From NCBI GenBank assembly GCA_964420405.1, contig CAYQTL010000012.1:1-64000 (forward strand): 64,000 nt of DNA, read 5' to 3'. Below, piece after piece: positions 19,832-28,506 of this stretch. Numbering within the stretch: position 1 is the stretch's first letter; every line of letters starts with the position of its first letter. The DNA comes from CAYQTL01 sp964420405. GTDB lineage: Bacteria > Acidobacteriota > Thermoanaerobaculia > Thermoanaerobaculales > Sulfomarinibacteraceae. The notes beneath the pieces were generated by a model. The model made no database searches. It was not told where the DNA came from and worked only from the letters and a program-made list of their open reading frames with translations. Position numbers and translations under genes: made by a program.

Positions 19832-20314
19832 GTGTCGTCCCTTCCGAGTCGTGGCGCAGCTGCCGCTCTCATGCTGACGGTGGCGATCTGTGGCGGCTGC
19901 GGCGGCGAGACGAACCCGGCCATGAAGCTGCAGTTCGCCGATCGGGTGTTCGTGGTGCTCGACAGGGACGGGCTTCCAGTCGGTGCCGTGGGATCTCCCG
20001 TCGTAGGGAACAGGGCGAACCTGTACAGGCACTTCGCGCATGTCGAGACGGTCTTCGACACGGGCCTCGCCGGACCGGCGATCATCATCTACACGAACAT
20101 ACGGTACATCCCTACCGGGACGGTCTACGTGCCCATGCGGGCGGTCACCCTCTTCGAGGCGGCGTTGCTGGACCGTGTCGCCTCCGGCATCGTCGCCAAT
20201 CCCGGGTTGCGTGGCGTCGAGCCGTACGCCATGACCACGGCACAGATCAGGTCCGCGCTTCCCCGGGTCATGCAGCATCGACCCCTGGGCATCGGTATCC
20301 AGGTAGCCGAGTGA
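19832..20314 (+). CDS. Small hypothetical lipoprotein
   Basis: This is a 160-residue exported protein. The GTG at 19832 has GGAGAG five bases before it and lies downstream of a strong promoter. The in-frame ATGs at 19766 and 19808 are less likely starts. A short signal ends in CGGC with Cys23 as candidate lipidated residue. The mature part has a beta-rich look (FADRVFVVLDRDGLPVG, then AIIIYTNIRYIPTG) but no family I recognise. It is upstream of the HAD-Sua5 gene with a 76-base gap. Confidence 0.55.
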   Translation: MSSLPSRGAAAALMLTVAICGGCGGETNPAMKLQFADRVFVVLDRDGLPVGAVGSPVVGNRANLYRHFAHVETVFDTGLAGPAIIIYTNIRYIPTGTVYVPMRAVTLFEAALLDRVASGIVANPGLRGVEPYAMTTAQIRSALPRVMQHRPLGIGIQVAE

Positions 20315-20390
20315 TGCGCCGGCGGGGACCGCGGTCGATCCGGGCCGGGGCTGCGCGGATGCCGGGATGCGAGCGGCACGAGAGGGCGGC

Positions 20391-21923
20391 GTGATCCCGG
20401 ACCATCCCGAGCCGCTCGAGCCGAGCGGTAGGACACGGCGACGGGCAGCTCTCTTCCTCGACCGCGACGGCACCCTGGTCGAGGACCGTGGCGATCCCGG
20501 CGACCCGGTCGAGGCGGTCTTCCTGCCCGGCGTGGTGGACGCCCTGCGCGAGCTGCAGGCGCGCTTCGTCCTGATCGTGGTCACCCACCAGGCCGGGTGT
20601 GCGGCCGGGCGCTTGACCCTCGAGCAGGTCGACGCGGTGAACCGCTCGGTGGTCGAGCGCCTCGCGGCGGCCGGGGTGCACATCGAGGCGGTGTACGTCC
20701 GCCCGCACGGGCACGCCGACGAGTCCGGGTCCATCAAACCGTTGCACCGCTTCCTGCGCGCCGCCGAGCGCGACCACGGCATCGATCTGGCGCGCTCGTA
20801 CTCGATCGGCGACCACCCGCACGACGCCGAGCTCGCACCGGCGGCCGGCGGCACCGGGATCTACGTGCTCACCGGCCACGGCCTGGAGCACCGCGGCGAG
20901 CTCGGCGGCGGGCACGTGGTGGTGCCCGCCCTGCCGGACGCGCTCGCCGAGCTGCGCGCGGCCGGCGCGACGCCGGCCGGCCCGGTGGACCGTGCCGCCG
21001 CGACGATCCGCCGGGGTGGCGTCGTCGCGTTCCCGACCGAGACCGTCTACGGGCTGGGGGCGAACGCCCTCGACCCGCACGCGGTGGCGCGGGTGTTCGA
21101 GGTCAAGCGGCGGCCGTTCTTCGACCCGCTGATCGTCCACGTCGCCGAGCCCGCGTGGCTCGACCGGCTGGCCCGCGCCGTGTCGCCGCGGGCGGCGCTG
21201 CTCGCTCGCGAGCTGTGGCCCGGGCCGCTGACGCTGGTGCTGCCGAAGACAGCGCTGGTCCCGGACCTCGTCACCGCAGGTCTCGACACCGTCGCGGTCC
21301 GCATGCCCGCACACCCGATGGCCCTGGACCTGCTCGCGCGCGCCGGGGTGCCGGTGTGCGCACCCTCCGCCAACCTGTTCGGCTCCGTCAGCCCGACCAC
21401 CGCGGAGCACGTGCGCGAGCAGCTCGGCGCCGCCGTCGACGCGCTCCTCGACGGCGGTCCGTGCCCGGTCGGCGTCGAGTCGACGATCGTCGACGTGACC
21501 GGCGAGCGGCCGCGCGTGCTGCGCCACGGCGGGATCCCGGTCGAGCGGGTGGCGGCCGTCCTCGGCGAGGCGGTGGACGAGGCCGCCACGCCCGGGGATC
21601 CGGTGACGGCGCCCGGGATGCTCCCGCGGCACTACGCGCCGGTGGTCCGGCTGCTGCTGTTCGAGGGCGAGATCCCGCCGCCGCCGGGCGACCGCTCGGG
21701 GCTGCTGCTGCAGCGTGGACGCCCGGCGCCGACGGGCTACCGGACGGTTGAGGCCCTCAGCCGCGACGGCGACCTCGCCGAGGCCGCGGCCAATCTGTTC
21801 GCGGCCCTGCGGCGGCTCGACGGCTCGTCGCTCGACACGGTCGTGGCCGAGCTCGCGCCGCAGCGCGGACTCGGCCGCGCGGTCAACGACCGTCTGCGGC
21901 GGGCGAGCCACCGCGAGGGCTAG
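20391..21923 (+). CDS. HAD-IIIA phosphatase fused to Sua5/YrdC threonylcarbamoyl-AMP synthase
   Basis: This is a two-domain protein of about 510 residues. Residues 1-190 are a HAD-IIIA phosphatase like GmhB/HisB-N: FLDRDGTLV with Asp24 and Asp26, THQAG, IKP and SIGDHPHDAEL. The zinc-binding Cys cluster usual in GmhB is absent. Residues about 198-510 are a full Sua5-type enzyme (TIRRGGVVAFPTETVYGLG, KRRPFFDPLIVH, PSANLFGSVSPTTAEHV, and a C-terminal Sua5 domain after GMLPRHYAP). Sua5 makes threonylcarbamoyl-adenylate for tRNA t6A37. GTG 20391 has AGAGGG just upstream; ATG 20367 is an alternative. The HAD substrate is unknown. It is convergent with the dehydratase operon, with two bases between the stops. 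Confidence 0.85.
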   Translation: MIPDHPEPLEPSGRTRRRAALFLDRDGTLVEDRGDPGDPVEAVFLPGVVDALRELQARFVLIVVTHQAGCAAGRLTLEQVDAVNRSVVERLAAAGVHIEAVYVRPHGHADESGSIKPLHRFLRAAERDHGIDLARSYSIGDHPHDAELAPAAGGTGIYVLTGHGLEHRGELGGGHVVVPALPDALAELRAAGATPAGPVDRAAATIRRGGVVAFPTETVYGLGANALDPHAVARVFEVKRRPFFDPLIVHVAEPAWLDRLARAVSPRAALLARELWPGPLTLVLPKTALVPDLVTAGLDTVAVRMPAHPMALDLLARAGVPVCAPSANLFGSVSPTTAEHVREQLGAAVDALLDGGPCPVGVESTIVDVTGERPRVLRHGGIPVERVAAVLGEAVDEAATPGDPVTAPGMLPRHYAPVVRLLLFEGEIPPPPGDRSGLLLQRGRPAPTGYRTVEALSRDGDLAEAAANLFAALRRLDGSSLDTVVAELAPQRGLGRAVNDRLRRASHREG

Positions 21924-21925
21924 CG

Positions 21926-22423
21926 TCAGCGCGGCGGCTGCTCGAGCAGCTTCTCCCGGGTGTACGGGATCAACCCGCCGGCGTCGATGATCGCCTGCCG
22001 CGCCGGGGGCAGCGGCACGGTCGGGAACTCGCGGCCGCTGGTCCGGTTGACGACCCGGCCGGGGAGCACCTCGACCTCGTCGCCCATCTCGGCCTCGACG
22101 GTCGGACAGATGACCAGATTGAGACCGAGATTGATCGCGTTCTGCAGGAAGATGCGGGCGATCGAGCGGGCCACCACCACCAGCTCGTGGCCGCGGATGG
22201 TGCTCGCCGCCTGCTCACGGCTCGAGCCGCAGCCGAAGTTCTCGTCCGCGACGATCACCGAGCCCGGTCGGATCTCGCCCGCCCGCAGCGCGGCGTTGAG
22301 CTCGGTGCGGTCGAAGAAGCAGAACTGCGGCGTCTCCGAGGGCAGCACCGTGGCCATGAAGCGGCCCGGGTAGATGTCGTCGGTGGAGATGTCCCGGCCG
22401 AGGGTGAGAACGACCGTGCCCAT
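21926..22423 (-). CDS. Aconitase-type dehydratase small subunit (LeuD-like)
   Basis: This 165-residue swivel subunit of the isopropylmalate isomerase/homoaconitase family supplies the substrate-recognition loop: GRDISTDDIYPGRF at the N-terminus and ENFGCGSSREQA, whose Ser-Ser-Arg belongs to the active site. Last gene of a five-gene operon, starting one base after the large-subunit stop. The operon has no isopropylmalate synthase, so a leucine role is not implied. Substrates such as citramalate, dimethylmalate or another branched hydroxy-dicarboxylate are plausible. Confidence 0.85.
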   Translation of the reverse strand: MGTVVLTLGRDISTDDIYPGRFMATVLPSETPQFCFFDRTELNAALRAGEIRPGSVIVADENFGCGSSREQAASTIRGHELVVVARSIARIFLQNAINLGLNLVICPTVEAEMGDEVEVLPGRVVNRTSGREFPTVPLPPARQAIIDAGGLIPYTREKLLEQPPR

Positions 22424-22424
22424 G

Positions 22425-23714
22425 TCAGCGCCCTCCTCGCGGGTCGGTGATCACGCCGGTGACCGCGCTGGCGGCGGCCACCGCCGGGCTGCACAGGTAG
22501 ACCTCGGACTTCGGGTTGCCCATGCGGCCCTTGAAGTTGCGGTTGGTGGTGGCGAGCGCCACCTCGCCGTCCCCGAGCGCCCCCTGGTGCACGCCCAGGC
22601 ACGGCCCGCAGCCGGGGTTCATCACCACCGCGCCGGCGCGCATGAGCTCGGCGAGGTAGCCCGCCTCGAGCGCCGCCTGCCAGACGCGCGCCGACGCCGG
22701 GAACACCAGCATGCGCGTCCCCTCGGCCACCGTGCGGCCCGTGAGGATGGCCGCGGCGGTGGCGAGGTCGTCGAGGCGGCCGTTGGTGCAGCTGCCGACG
22801 ACGATCTGCTGCACCGGGGTGCCGGCGACCTGGTCGACCGGCTTGACGTTGTCGACGGTGTGGGGGCAGGCAATCTGCGGTTCGAGCGTCGAGACGTCGA
22901 TCTCGACCACCCGCTCGTAGCGCGCGTCGGGATCGGGCAGCACCCGCGCGACCGGCCCGGTGACGCCGGCCTCCTCCCGCAGGTAGCGCTCGGTCTCGTC
23001 GTCGGCGGGGACGATGCCGCTGGTGGCGCCCGCCTCGACGCTCATGTTGCACAGCACCAGGCGGCCGGAGGTCGGCATCGCGCGGATCGCCTCGCCGTGA
23101 AACTCCAGCACCCGGAAGGTGGCGCCCTGCGCTGTGAGGGTGCCGATGAGGTGGAGGATCAGGTCCTTGGGCCCGACGTGCTCGGGGAAGGCGCCGCGGA
23201 CCTCGACCCTGATCGTCGGCGGCACCTCGATGTTGAGGGCCCGGCCGAGCGCCCAGATCGAGGCCATCTCGGTGGCGCCGATGCCGAACGCGAAGGCGCC
23301 GAGGGCGCCGTGGCTGGTGGTATGGCTGTCGGTGCCGACCACCACCGCGCCCGGCCGCACGTAGCCGTACTCCGGCAGCACCTGATGGCAGATGCCGCCG
23401 CGGTCGCCGCGCACGTCGTGAAACTTGCCGATCCCGTGCCGCGCCACGAAGCCGCGCACCAGCTTGTGGTTGGACGCGGTCTTCGGCCCTTCGGCGGGCA
23501 CGCGGTGGTCGAAGATGACGGCGATGCGGTCCGGATCCCACGGCCGCGGCTCGCGCCCGGTGCCCTGGTAGATCTCATGGAACTGGTTGATCACCAGGGT
23601 CGCGTTCTCGTGCGACATGGCGAGGTCGACGCGCGGCTCGACGACGTCCCCGGCGGCGACGGCCTCGACCCCCGCCGCGCGCGCCAGGATCTTCTCGACG
23701 ACGGTCCTGCCCAT
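22425..23714 (-). CDS. Aconitase-type dehydratase large subunit (LeuC-like)
   Basis: This 429-residue iron-sulfur subunit matches the shorter LeuC/HacA subgroup in length, not the roughly 465-residue bacterial LeuC. Cluster ligands are visible in VVGSCTNGR and in NPGCGPCLG. VVGTDSHTTSHGALG and TTNRNFKGRMG are family hallmarks. AGGAG precedes the ATG. With the small subunit it should reversibly dehydrate a hydroxy-dicarboxylate. It follows the CoA-transferase gene by 14 bases in the same operon. Confidence 0.88.
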   Translation of the reverse strand: MGRTVVEKILARAAGVEAVAAGDVVEPRVDLAMSHENATLVINQFHEIYQGTGREPRPWDPDRIAVIFDHRVPAEGPKTASNHKLVRGFVARHGIGKFHDVRGDRGGICHQVLPEYGYVRPGAVVVGTDSHTTSHGALGAFAFGIGATEMASIWALGRALNIEVPPTIRVEVRGAFPEHVGPKDLILHLIGTLTAQGATFRVLEFHGEAIRAMPTSGRLVLCNMSVEAGATSGIVPADDETERYLREEAGVTGPVARVLPDPDARYERVVEIDVSTLEPQIACPHTVDNVKPVDQVAGTPVQQIVVGSCTNGRLDDLATAAAILTGRTVAEGTRMLVFPASARVWQAALEAGYLAELMRAGAVVMNPGCGPCLGVHQGALGDGEVALATTNRNFKGRMGNPKSEVYLCSPAVAAASAVTGVITDPRGGR

Positions 23715-23728
23715 GACGGCTCCTTTGT

Positions 23729-24934
23729 TCAGATCACGGACTTCTGCTTGAGCTCTGAGAGCTCGGCCTCGCCGTAGCCGAGGCGGCCGAGGATCTCGGC
23801 GGTGTGCTCCCCGAGCGCCGGCGGCGGCGCGGTGACCTCGGCCGCCGTGCGGTCGAACAGCGCGGTCAGGCCGAACACCTCGATCTCACCGATCCCGGGC
23901 ACGTCGACCTTCTTGAGCACCCCGCGGTGCTCGACCTGCGGCTGGCGCAGCGCCTCCTCGAGGCCGAGGATCTCGCCCGAGGGCACGCCGCGCGCGTTGA
24001 GCGCCGCGACCCAGTGGGCGGTCGGCCGCTCGGCGAGCCGCGCCTCGAGCAGCGGGGTCAGCTCCCGGCGGTTGCGCTTGCGCGTGTCCCGCTCGGCGAA
24101 GCGCGGGTCGGTCTTCAGCTCGGGCAGGCCGAGCACGTCGCAGACCGCCTCCCACTGCTCCTGCTTGTTGGCGGCGATGTTGACGTGGCCGTCGCCGGTG
24201 CAAAACGTGCCCGACGGCGCCGCGGTGAAGTTGTCGTTGCCCATCACCACCGGCTGGGCGCCGCCGATCAGCAGGTTGGCCGCGACCCAGCCCATCAGCG
24301 GCATGATCGAGTCGAGCAGCGCCACGTCGACGAGCTGCCCCTCGCCGGTGCGCTCGCGGTGGTAGAGCGCGGCCATCACGGCGAACGCCGCGTTGAGGCC
24401 GCCCACGGTGTCGCACACGGGGAAGCCGGCGCGCAGCGGGGTCAGCCGCTCGTCACCGTTGATCGCCATCTCCCCCGACAGGCCCTGGATGATCTGGTCG
24501 TACGCCGGCTTGTCCGCGTCCGGCCCGGTCTGGCCGAAGCCGGAGATGGCGCAGTACACGAGGCGCGGGTTGACCGCCCGCAGCACCTCGTAGTCGATCC
24601 CCAGGCGCCGCATCACGCCGGGCCGGAAGTTCTCCATCACGACGTCGGCGTCGGCCGCGAGGCGCGTGAAGATCTCCTTGCCCTCGGGGCTCTTGGTGTT
24701 GAGCGTGACCGACTTCTTGTTGCAGTTCTGGGCCAGGAAGCTGGTGCCCATCAGGCGCTCGTTGTAGTCCGTGACGATCCCCAGCGAGCGCGCCAGGTCG
24801 CCACCCTTCGGGTTCTCGATCTTGATCACCTCGGCGCCGAGCAGCGCCAGGTGCAGCGACGCGAACGGACCGGAGAGCACGTTGGTCAAATCGAGGACCC
24901 GGACGCCGTCGAGAATGCGGGGACGTTCGGTCAT
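23729..24934 (-). CDS. Class III CoA transferase (CaiB/BaiF family)
   Basis: This 401-residue enzyme is of the formyl-CoA-transferase fold. Family markers are RVLDLTNVLSGPFAS, GAEVIKIENPKGGD, the long NKKSVTLNTKS segment, and VDVALLDS with Asp208 at the position of the acyl-linked Asp. It moves CoA from a donor (often succinyl-CoA) to a carboxylic acid. Its ATG overlaps the TGA of the HMG-CoA-lyase-like gene by four bases. The neighbour suggests it activates the dicarboxylate that the lyase then cleaves, for example citramalate or 3-hydroxy-3-methylglutarate. Confidence 0.85.
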   Translation of the reverse strand: MTERPRILDGVRVLDLTNVLSGPFASLHLALLGAEVIKIENPKGGDLARSLGIVTDYNERLMGTSFLAQNCNKKSVTLNTKSPEGKEIFTRLAADADVVMENFRPGVMRRLGIDYEVLRAVNPRLVYCAISGFGQTGPDADKPAYDQIIQGLSGEMAINGDERLTPLRAGFPVCDTVGGLNAAFAVMAALYHRERTGEGQLVDVALLDSIMPLMGWVAANLLIGGAQPVVMGNDNFTAAPSGTFCTGDGHVNIAANKQEQWEAVCDVLGLPELKTDPRFAERDTRKRNRRELTPLLEARLAERPTAHWVAALNARGVPSGEILGLEEALRQPQVEHRGVLKKVDVPGIGEIEVFGLTALFDRTAAEVTAPPPALGEHTAEILGRLGYGEAELSELKQKSVI

Positions 24935-25848
24935 GCCTCACCACCAGCCGGGTACGGGAGCGGGCCGGTGCGGTGCACGCGGCCGGGCAGCTCCCGGTCG
25001 AAGTGCGCGGCGACGTCCCGGGCGAGGGCCACCACGGCGTCGAGGTCGACGTCGCGCCGGGCGCCGGTGCGCTGCAGCGCGTGGAGGAGGTCCTCGGTGG
25101 CGACGTTGCCCGCCGCGACCCTGGTGAACGGACAGCCGCCGAGCCCCGCGAACGAGGTCTCGAAGCTCATCACGCCGACGTCGATCGCGGCGAAGACGTT
25201 GGCCATGCCGAGTCCGTAGGTGTCGTGGAAGTGGCAGGCGCAGCGCAGCTCGTCGGAGCACTCTCCGAGCGCGCCGAACAGGCGTCGGACCTGCTCCGGA
25301 TGGGCGTGGCCGGCGGTGTCGGCGAGGCTCACGGTGGTCAGCCCGGCGTCCAGGTAGGCGCGCACGATGCCGAGCACACGATCTGCCGGCACCAGACCCT
25401 CGAAGCCGCAGCCGAAGGCACTCTGCACCGAGACCTGCACCCGCGCCCCGGCCGCCACCGCCCGCTCGGCGGTGGCGACGATGCGGCGCTGCGCCTCCTC
25501 GGTGCCCATGCCGGTGTTCCTGCGGCTGTGGGTGTCCGAGGCCGAGACGCCGAGGCAGACCATCTCGACGCCGCAGGCCAGCGCCCGCTCGAGCCCCTTC
25601 TCGTTGAGCACCAGCCCGGACAGCACGGTACGGCCGCGGGGCTCGGCCGCGAGGGTGCGGAACAGCGCGTCGGTGTCGGCCATCTGCGGCACCTTCTCAG
25701 GGTGCACGAACGAGCCGACCTGGACGATGTCCACCCCGGCCGCGACCAGCGCGCGGATCCAGGCGAGCCTGGTATCGGTGGGGACGGTCTGCCCCTCCAT
25801 CTGCAGGCCGTCCCGCGGACCCACTTCGTGCAGGACGATCTCGCCCAT
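24931..25848 (-). CDS. HMG-CoA lyase-like (DRE-TIM) enzyme
   Basis: This 305-residue TIM-barrel metallolyase has VGPRDGLQ at 9-16 (catalytic Arg12, metal Asp13), the metal motif HFHDTYG, and the HMG-CoA-lyase signature GLGGCPF with its loop Cys. These fit cleavage of a 3-hydroxy-3-methylacyl-CoA to acetyl-CoA plus an oxo product. Citramalyl-CoA and related substrates are used by close relatives. It sits between the CoA-transferase gene (overlapping) and the dehydrogenase gene (four bases away). Confidence 0.85.
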   Translation of the reverse strand: MGEIVLHEVGPRDGLQMEGQTVPTDTRLAWIRALVAAGVDIVQVGSFVHPEKVPQMADTDALFRTLAAEPRGRTVLSGLVLNEKGLERALACGVEMVCLGVSASDTHSRRNTGMGTEEAQRRIVATAERAVAAGARVQVSVQSAFGCGFEGLVPADRVLGIVRAYLDAGLTTVSLADTAGHAHPEQVRRLFGALGECSDELRCACHFHDTYGLGMANVFAAIDVGVMSFETSFAGLGGCPFTRVAAGNVATEDLLHALQRTGARRDVDLDAVVALARDVAAHFDRELPGRVHRTGPLPYPAGGEA

Positions 25849-25852
25849 CGCC

Positions 25853-26971
25853 CTACAGCTTCCTGGCGATCGCCTCGCCCATCTCGAGGGTGGTGGCGCT
25901 GCCGCCCATGTCGTAGGTGCGGACCGTGCCCTCGGCGATCACCTCCGCCGTGGCCCGCTCGAGGCGCGCGCCCTTGTCGGTCTCGCCGAGCCAGTCCAGC
26001 ATCATCTTGGCCGTGAGGATGGTGGCGATCGGGTTGACCTTGTACTGGCCCGCATACTTGGGCGCGCTGCCGTGGGTGGGCTCGAACACCGCGAGCTTCT
26101 CGCCGATGTTGCCGGAGCAACCGAAACCGAGCCCGCCCACCATCTGCGCCGCGAGGTCGGAGATGATGTCGCCGAACATGTTGGTCGCGACCAGCACGCT
26201 GTAGCTCTTCGGGTTCTTCAGCAGCCACATGCAGATCGCGTCGATGTTGGCGTCGTCGAACTGGATCTCCGGGTAGTCCCGGGCGACGCGCTTGCCGGTC
26301 TCCAGGAACAGCCCCTCGGTGGCACGCACGACGTTCGCCTTGTGGATGACCGTGACCTTCGGGTAGCCGAACCGCTTCGCGTGCTCGAACGCGGCCCGGA
26401 TGATCCGCTCGCAGCCCTTGACGCTGTTGATCTTGCAGGTGACCGCGTAGTCGCCGGCGGGCATCTTCGCGAAGTGGCCGAACGGCTTCGAGTGCCGGGT
26501 CAGGACGTCGACGAGCTCGTCCGGCACGGAGGCGAACTCGACCCCTGCGTAGAGGTCCTCGGTGTTCTCCCGGAACACCACCAGGTCGATCCCCTCCTGG
26601 TAGTTCAGCGGGTTCCCGGGGTACGCCTTGCACGGGCGCAGGCAGGTGTACAGGTCGAACATCTGCCGCATGCGCACGATCGGGCTGCGGTAGACGAGCC
26701 CCGTGCCCTGCAGCTCGGGGATCAGCTCCTGCTCGGCGTCCCGGACCGGCTTGGAGGTGATGGCGCCGAACAGCGCCGCATCGGAGCGCCGCAGCAGCTC
26801 GACGGTGCGCTCGGGCAGCGCATCCCCCTCGGTGCGCCAGAGCTCCCAACCGATGTCGCCATGGGTGTAGGTGGCGTCGAGCTCGAGCGCGTCGAGGCAG
26901 AGCCTGGCCGCCTCCATCACCTCGACACCGACGCCGTCTCCGGGAAGCCATGCGATCCTGTAGGTACCCAC
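25853..26971 (-). CDS. Isocitrate/isopropylmalate dehydrogenase family enzyme
   Basis: This 372-residue NAD(P)-dependent beta-decarboxylating dehydrogenase carries LPGDGVG at the N-terminus, LRPCKAYPG, RENTEDLYAGVEF, the Lys-containing HKANVVRATEG, metal-binding GDIISDLAAQ and the nucleotide-site EPTHGSAPKYAG. GTG 26971 has GAGGAGG five bases upstream, so the in-frame ATG-like codons further out are unlikely. First gene of the operon. Substrate class is (R)-malates with a 3-substituent; methylmalate, homoisocitrate or tartrate-type acids are possible. Confidence 0.88.
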   Translation of the reverse strand: MGTYRIAWLPGDGVGVEVMEAARLCLDALELDATYTHGDIGWELWRTEGDALPERTVELLRRSDAALFGAITSKPVRDAEQELIPELQGTGLVYRSPIVRMRQMFDLYTCLRPCKAYPGNPLNYQEGIDLVVFRENTEDLYAGVEFASVPDELVDVLTRHSKPFGHFAKMPAGDYAVTCKINSVKGCERIIRAAFEHAKRFGYPKVTVIHKANVVRATEGLFLETGKRVARDYPEIQFDDANIDAICMWLLKNPKSYSVLVATNMFGDIISDLAAQMVGGLGFGCSGNIGEKLAVFEPTHGSAPKYAGQYKVNPIATILTAKMMLDWLGETDKGARLERATAEVIAEGTVRTYDMGGSATTLEMGEAIARKL

Positions 26972-27089
26972 GCCGTCCTCCTCACTCGACCTCACGCTGG
27001 TTCGTCCGTCACGACCGGGCGCCTCCCATCACATGCGTTCAGGGAATGAGTCGGGCCGCCCGACCACAGCACCGAGAATCTTCCCGGTG

Positions 27090-27118
27090 TTGCGCCGTGG
27101 CGGACTCTGGCGTAGGAT
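27090..27118 (+). promoter_or_regulatory. Promoter of the lysR-type gene
   Basis: TTGCGC (27090-27095), 17 bases, TAGGAT (27113-27118), placing the transcript start near 27125, just upstream of the inverted repeat at 27137-27159. Confidence 0.45.
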
Positions 27119-27136
27119 CCACCGGGATGTCAAGAG

Positions 27137-27159
27137 ATGATCTTTCCGCAGAGGATCAT
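27137..27159. promoter_or_regulatory. Candidate LysR operator
   Basis: ATGATC (27137-27142) and GATCAT (27154-27159) are a perfect inverted repeat with an 11-base spacer, in the style of LysR-family sites. It lies inside the short leader of the lysR gene, between its promoter and start codon, consistent with autoregulation. Confidence 0.5.
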
Positions 27160-27170
27160 TCCAAGGAGTC

Positions 27171-28076
27171 ATGAAGCGCGTCCTGCCCTCCCTCACAGCG
27201 CTGCAGTCGTTCGATGCGGCGGCGCGCCACATGAGCTTCACCCGGGCGGCCCGGGAGCTCGAGGTGACCCAGAGCGCGGTCAGCCGCCGGATCGCCCAGC
27301 TCGAGGACTTCCTCGGCCATCGGCTGTTCCGCCGCGACAAGCAGCGTCTGACCCTCACCGAGGCCGGCGAGGCGTACGCGGCGGCGGTGCGCCACCTGCT
27401 CGACGAGGCCGAGGGGGCGACCCTGCAGCTCATGGCCTACGGCAGCGGCGGCGGCGTGCTCACGGTCGCGCTGCTGCCGACCTTCGGCTCGCGCTGGCTG
27501 GTGCCGCGGCTCGCCGACTTCACCGCCCGCCACCCGGACATCCAGCTCAACCTGGTGAGCACGGTGCGGACCTTCGACTTCGCCGGCAGCGGCGTCGACG
27601 TCGCCATCCACTTCGGCACCGAGGCGTGGCCTGGGGCAGTCTGCCACCGCTTGATGGGCGAGACCGTCGTGCCGGTCGGTGCGCCGGCCCTGCTCGCGGG
27701 GCGCGCTCCGCTGCAACGCCCCGAGGAGGTCGCCCGCTTCACCCTGCTCCAGCACGTGACCCGGCCCGAGGCGTGGCAGGAGTGGTTGCACGCATGCGGC
27801 GTCGACGGCGACGACGGCCGCGCCGGACCGCGATTCGAGCAGATCTACATGGTCATCCAGGCGGCGATCGCCGGTCTCGGTCTGGCGGTGCTGCCGCAGT
27901 TCCTGATCCAGGAGGAGCTCGCGAGCGGCCGCCTCGTGGTCGCGGTCGACCGCCCGGTGACCAGCGACCACGCCTACTACCTGGTCTACCCCGAGCGCAA
28001 GGCCGACCTCCACCGGGTGGTCGCGTTCCGCGACTGGCTGCTCGAGCACTGCGCGGCGACCTCCCCGGGGCCGTGA
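27171..28076 (+). CDS. LysR-family transcription regulator, GcvA-like
   Basis: This 301-residue regulator has a winged HTH at 4-63 (LQSFDAAARHMSFTRAARE, then TQSAVSRRIAQLE) and a periplasmic-binding-type effector domain (about 92-295). AAGGAG is present but only two bases before the ATG. It diverges from the five-gene catabolic operon across 199 bases, the usual arrangement for a LysR protein controlling its neighbour in response to a pathway metabolite. A candidate operator sits in its own leader. Confidence 0.9.
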   Translation: MKRVLPSLTALQSFDAAARHMSFTRAARELEVTQSAVSRRIAQLEDFLGHRLFRRDKQRLTLTEAGEAYAAAVRHLLDEAEGATLQLMAYGSGGGVLTVALLPTFGSRWLVPRLADFTARHPDIQLNLVSTVRTFDFAGSGVDVAIHFGTEAWPGAVCHRLMGETVVPVGAPALLAGRAPLQRPEEVARFTLLQHVTRPEAWQEWLHACGVDGDDGRAGPRFEQIYMVIQAAIAGLGLAVLPQFLIQEELASGRLVVAVDRPVTSDHAYYLVYPERKADLHRVVAFRDWLLEHCAATSPGP

Positions 28077-28506
28077 CCCGGGATCGCCCTGAAACGGCGC
28101 GCGCCGGGCATGCGCAGGTCGAGGCGGCGGCATCTCGCGGCGGCAGGTGCACGCACATCGGGCCGCATCGGGCTCGCCGCTGCTCCGATGCCCGCCGGCA
28201 GCCGCTCCGCATCCACCCGCTGACGCCCGTCGCCACCCGGGCGGCGCCGGCTCCGCGACGCTGGGCGCCGGCCTCCCGGCGACCACCCTCCAACGCTGGC
28301 AACGGCTCGTGACGAAGCTCGCCGAGCTTCCGGGGGACGACGCGGATGGGGCAGTACCGGCACTCGCCCACGCCCCCGCCTCGAACGTGCCGCGGAGTGT
28401 CGGCCCTGGCGCTGCTGGGTGCGTCATCTCCACCGCTGCGGAACCGACGTCGATCTACCCGGGGGGCTGATCCCCACCCGTGCCAGGGGTCAGGCTGGCG
28501 GACCCG
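28077..28506. other. Convergent intergenic stretch
   Basis: No gene is seen between the lysR stop and the KAS III stop. At about 28468-28491 an imperfect inverted repeat (CTGATCCCC and GGGGTCAG) could end the minus-strand transcript, though no T-run follows. Confidence 0.4.

Noticed and set aside
21926..23714. Leucine biosynthesis leuCD
   Set aside because: The operon lacks isopropylmalate synthase and includes a CoA transferase and a lyase; the large subunit is of the shorter subgroup, so a catabolic role is favoured.
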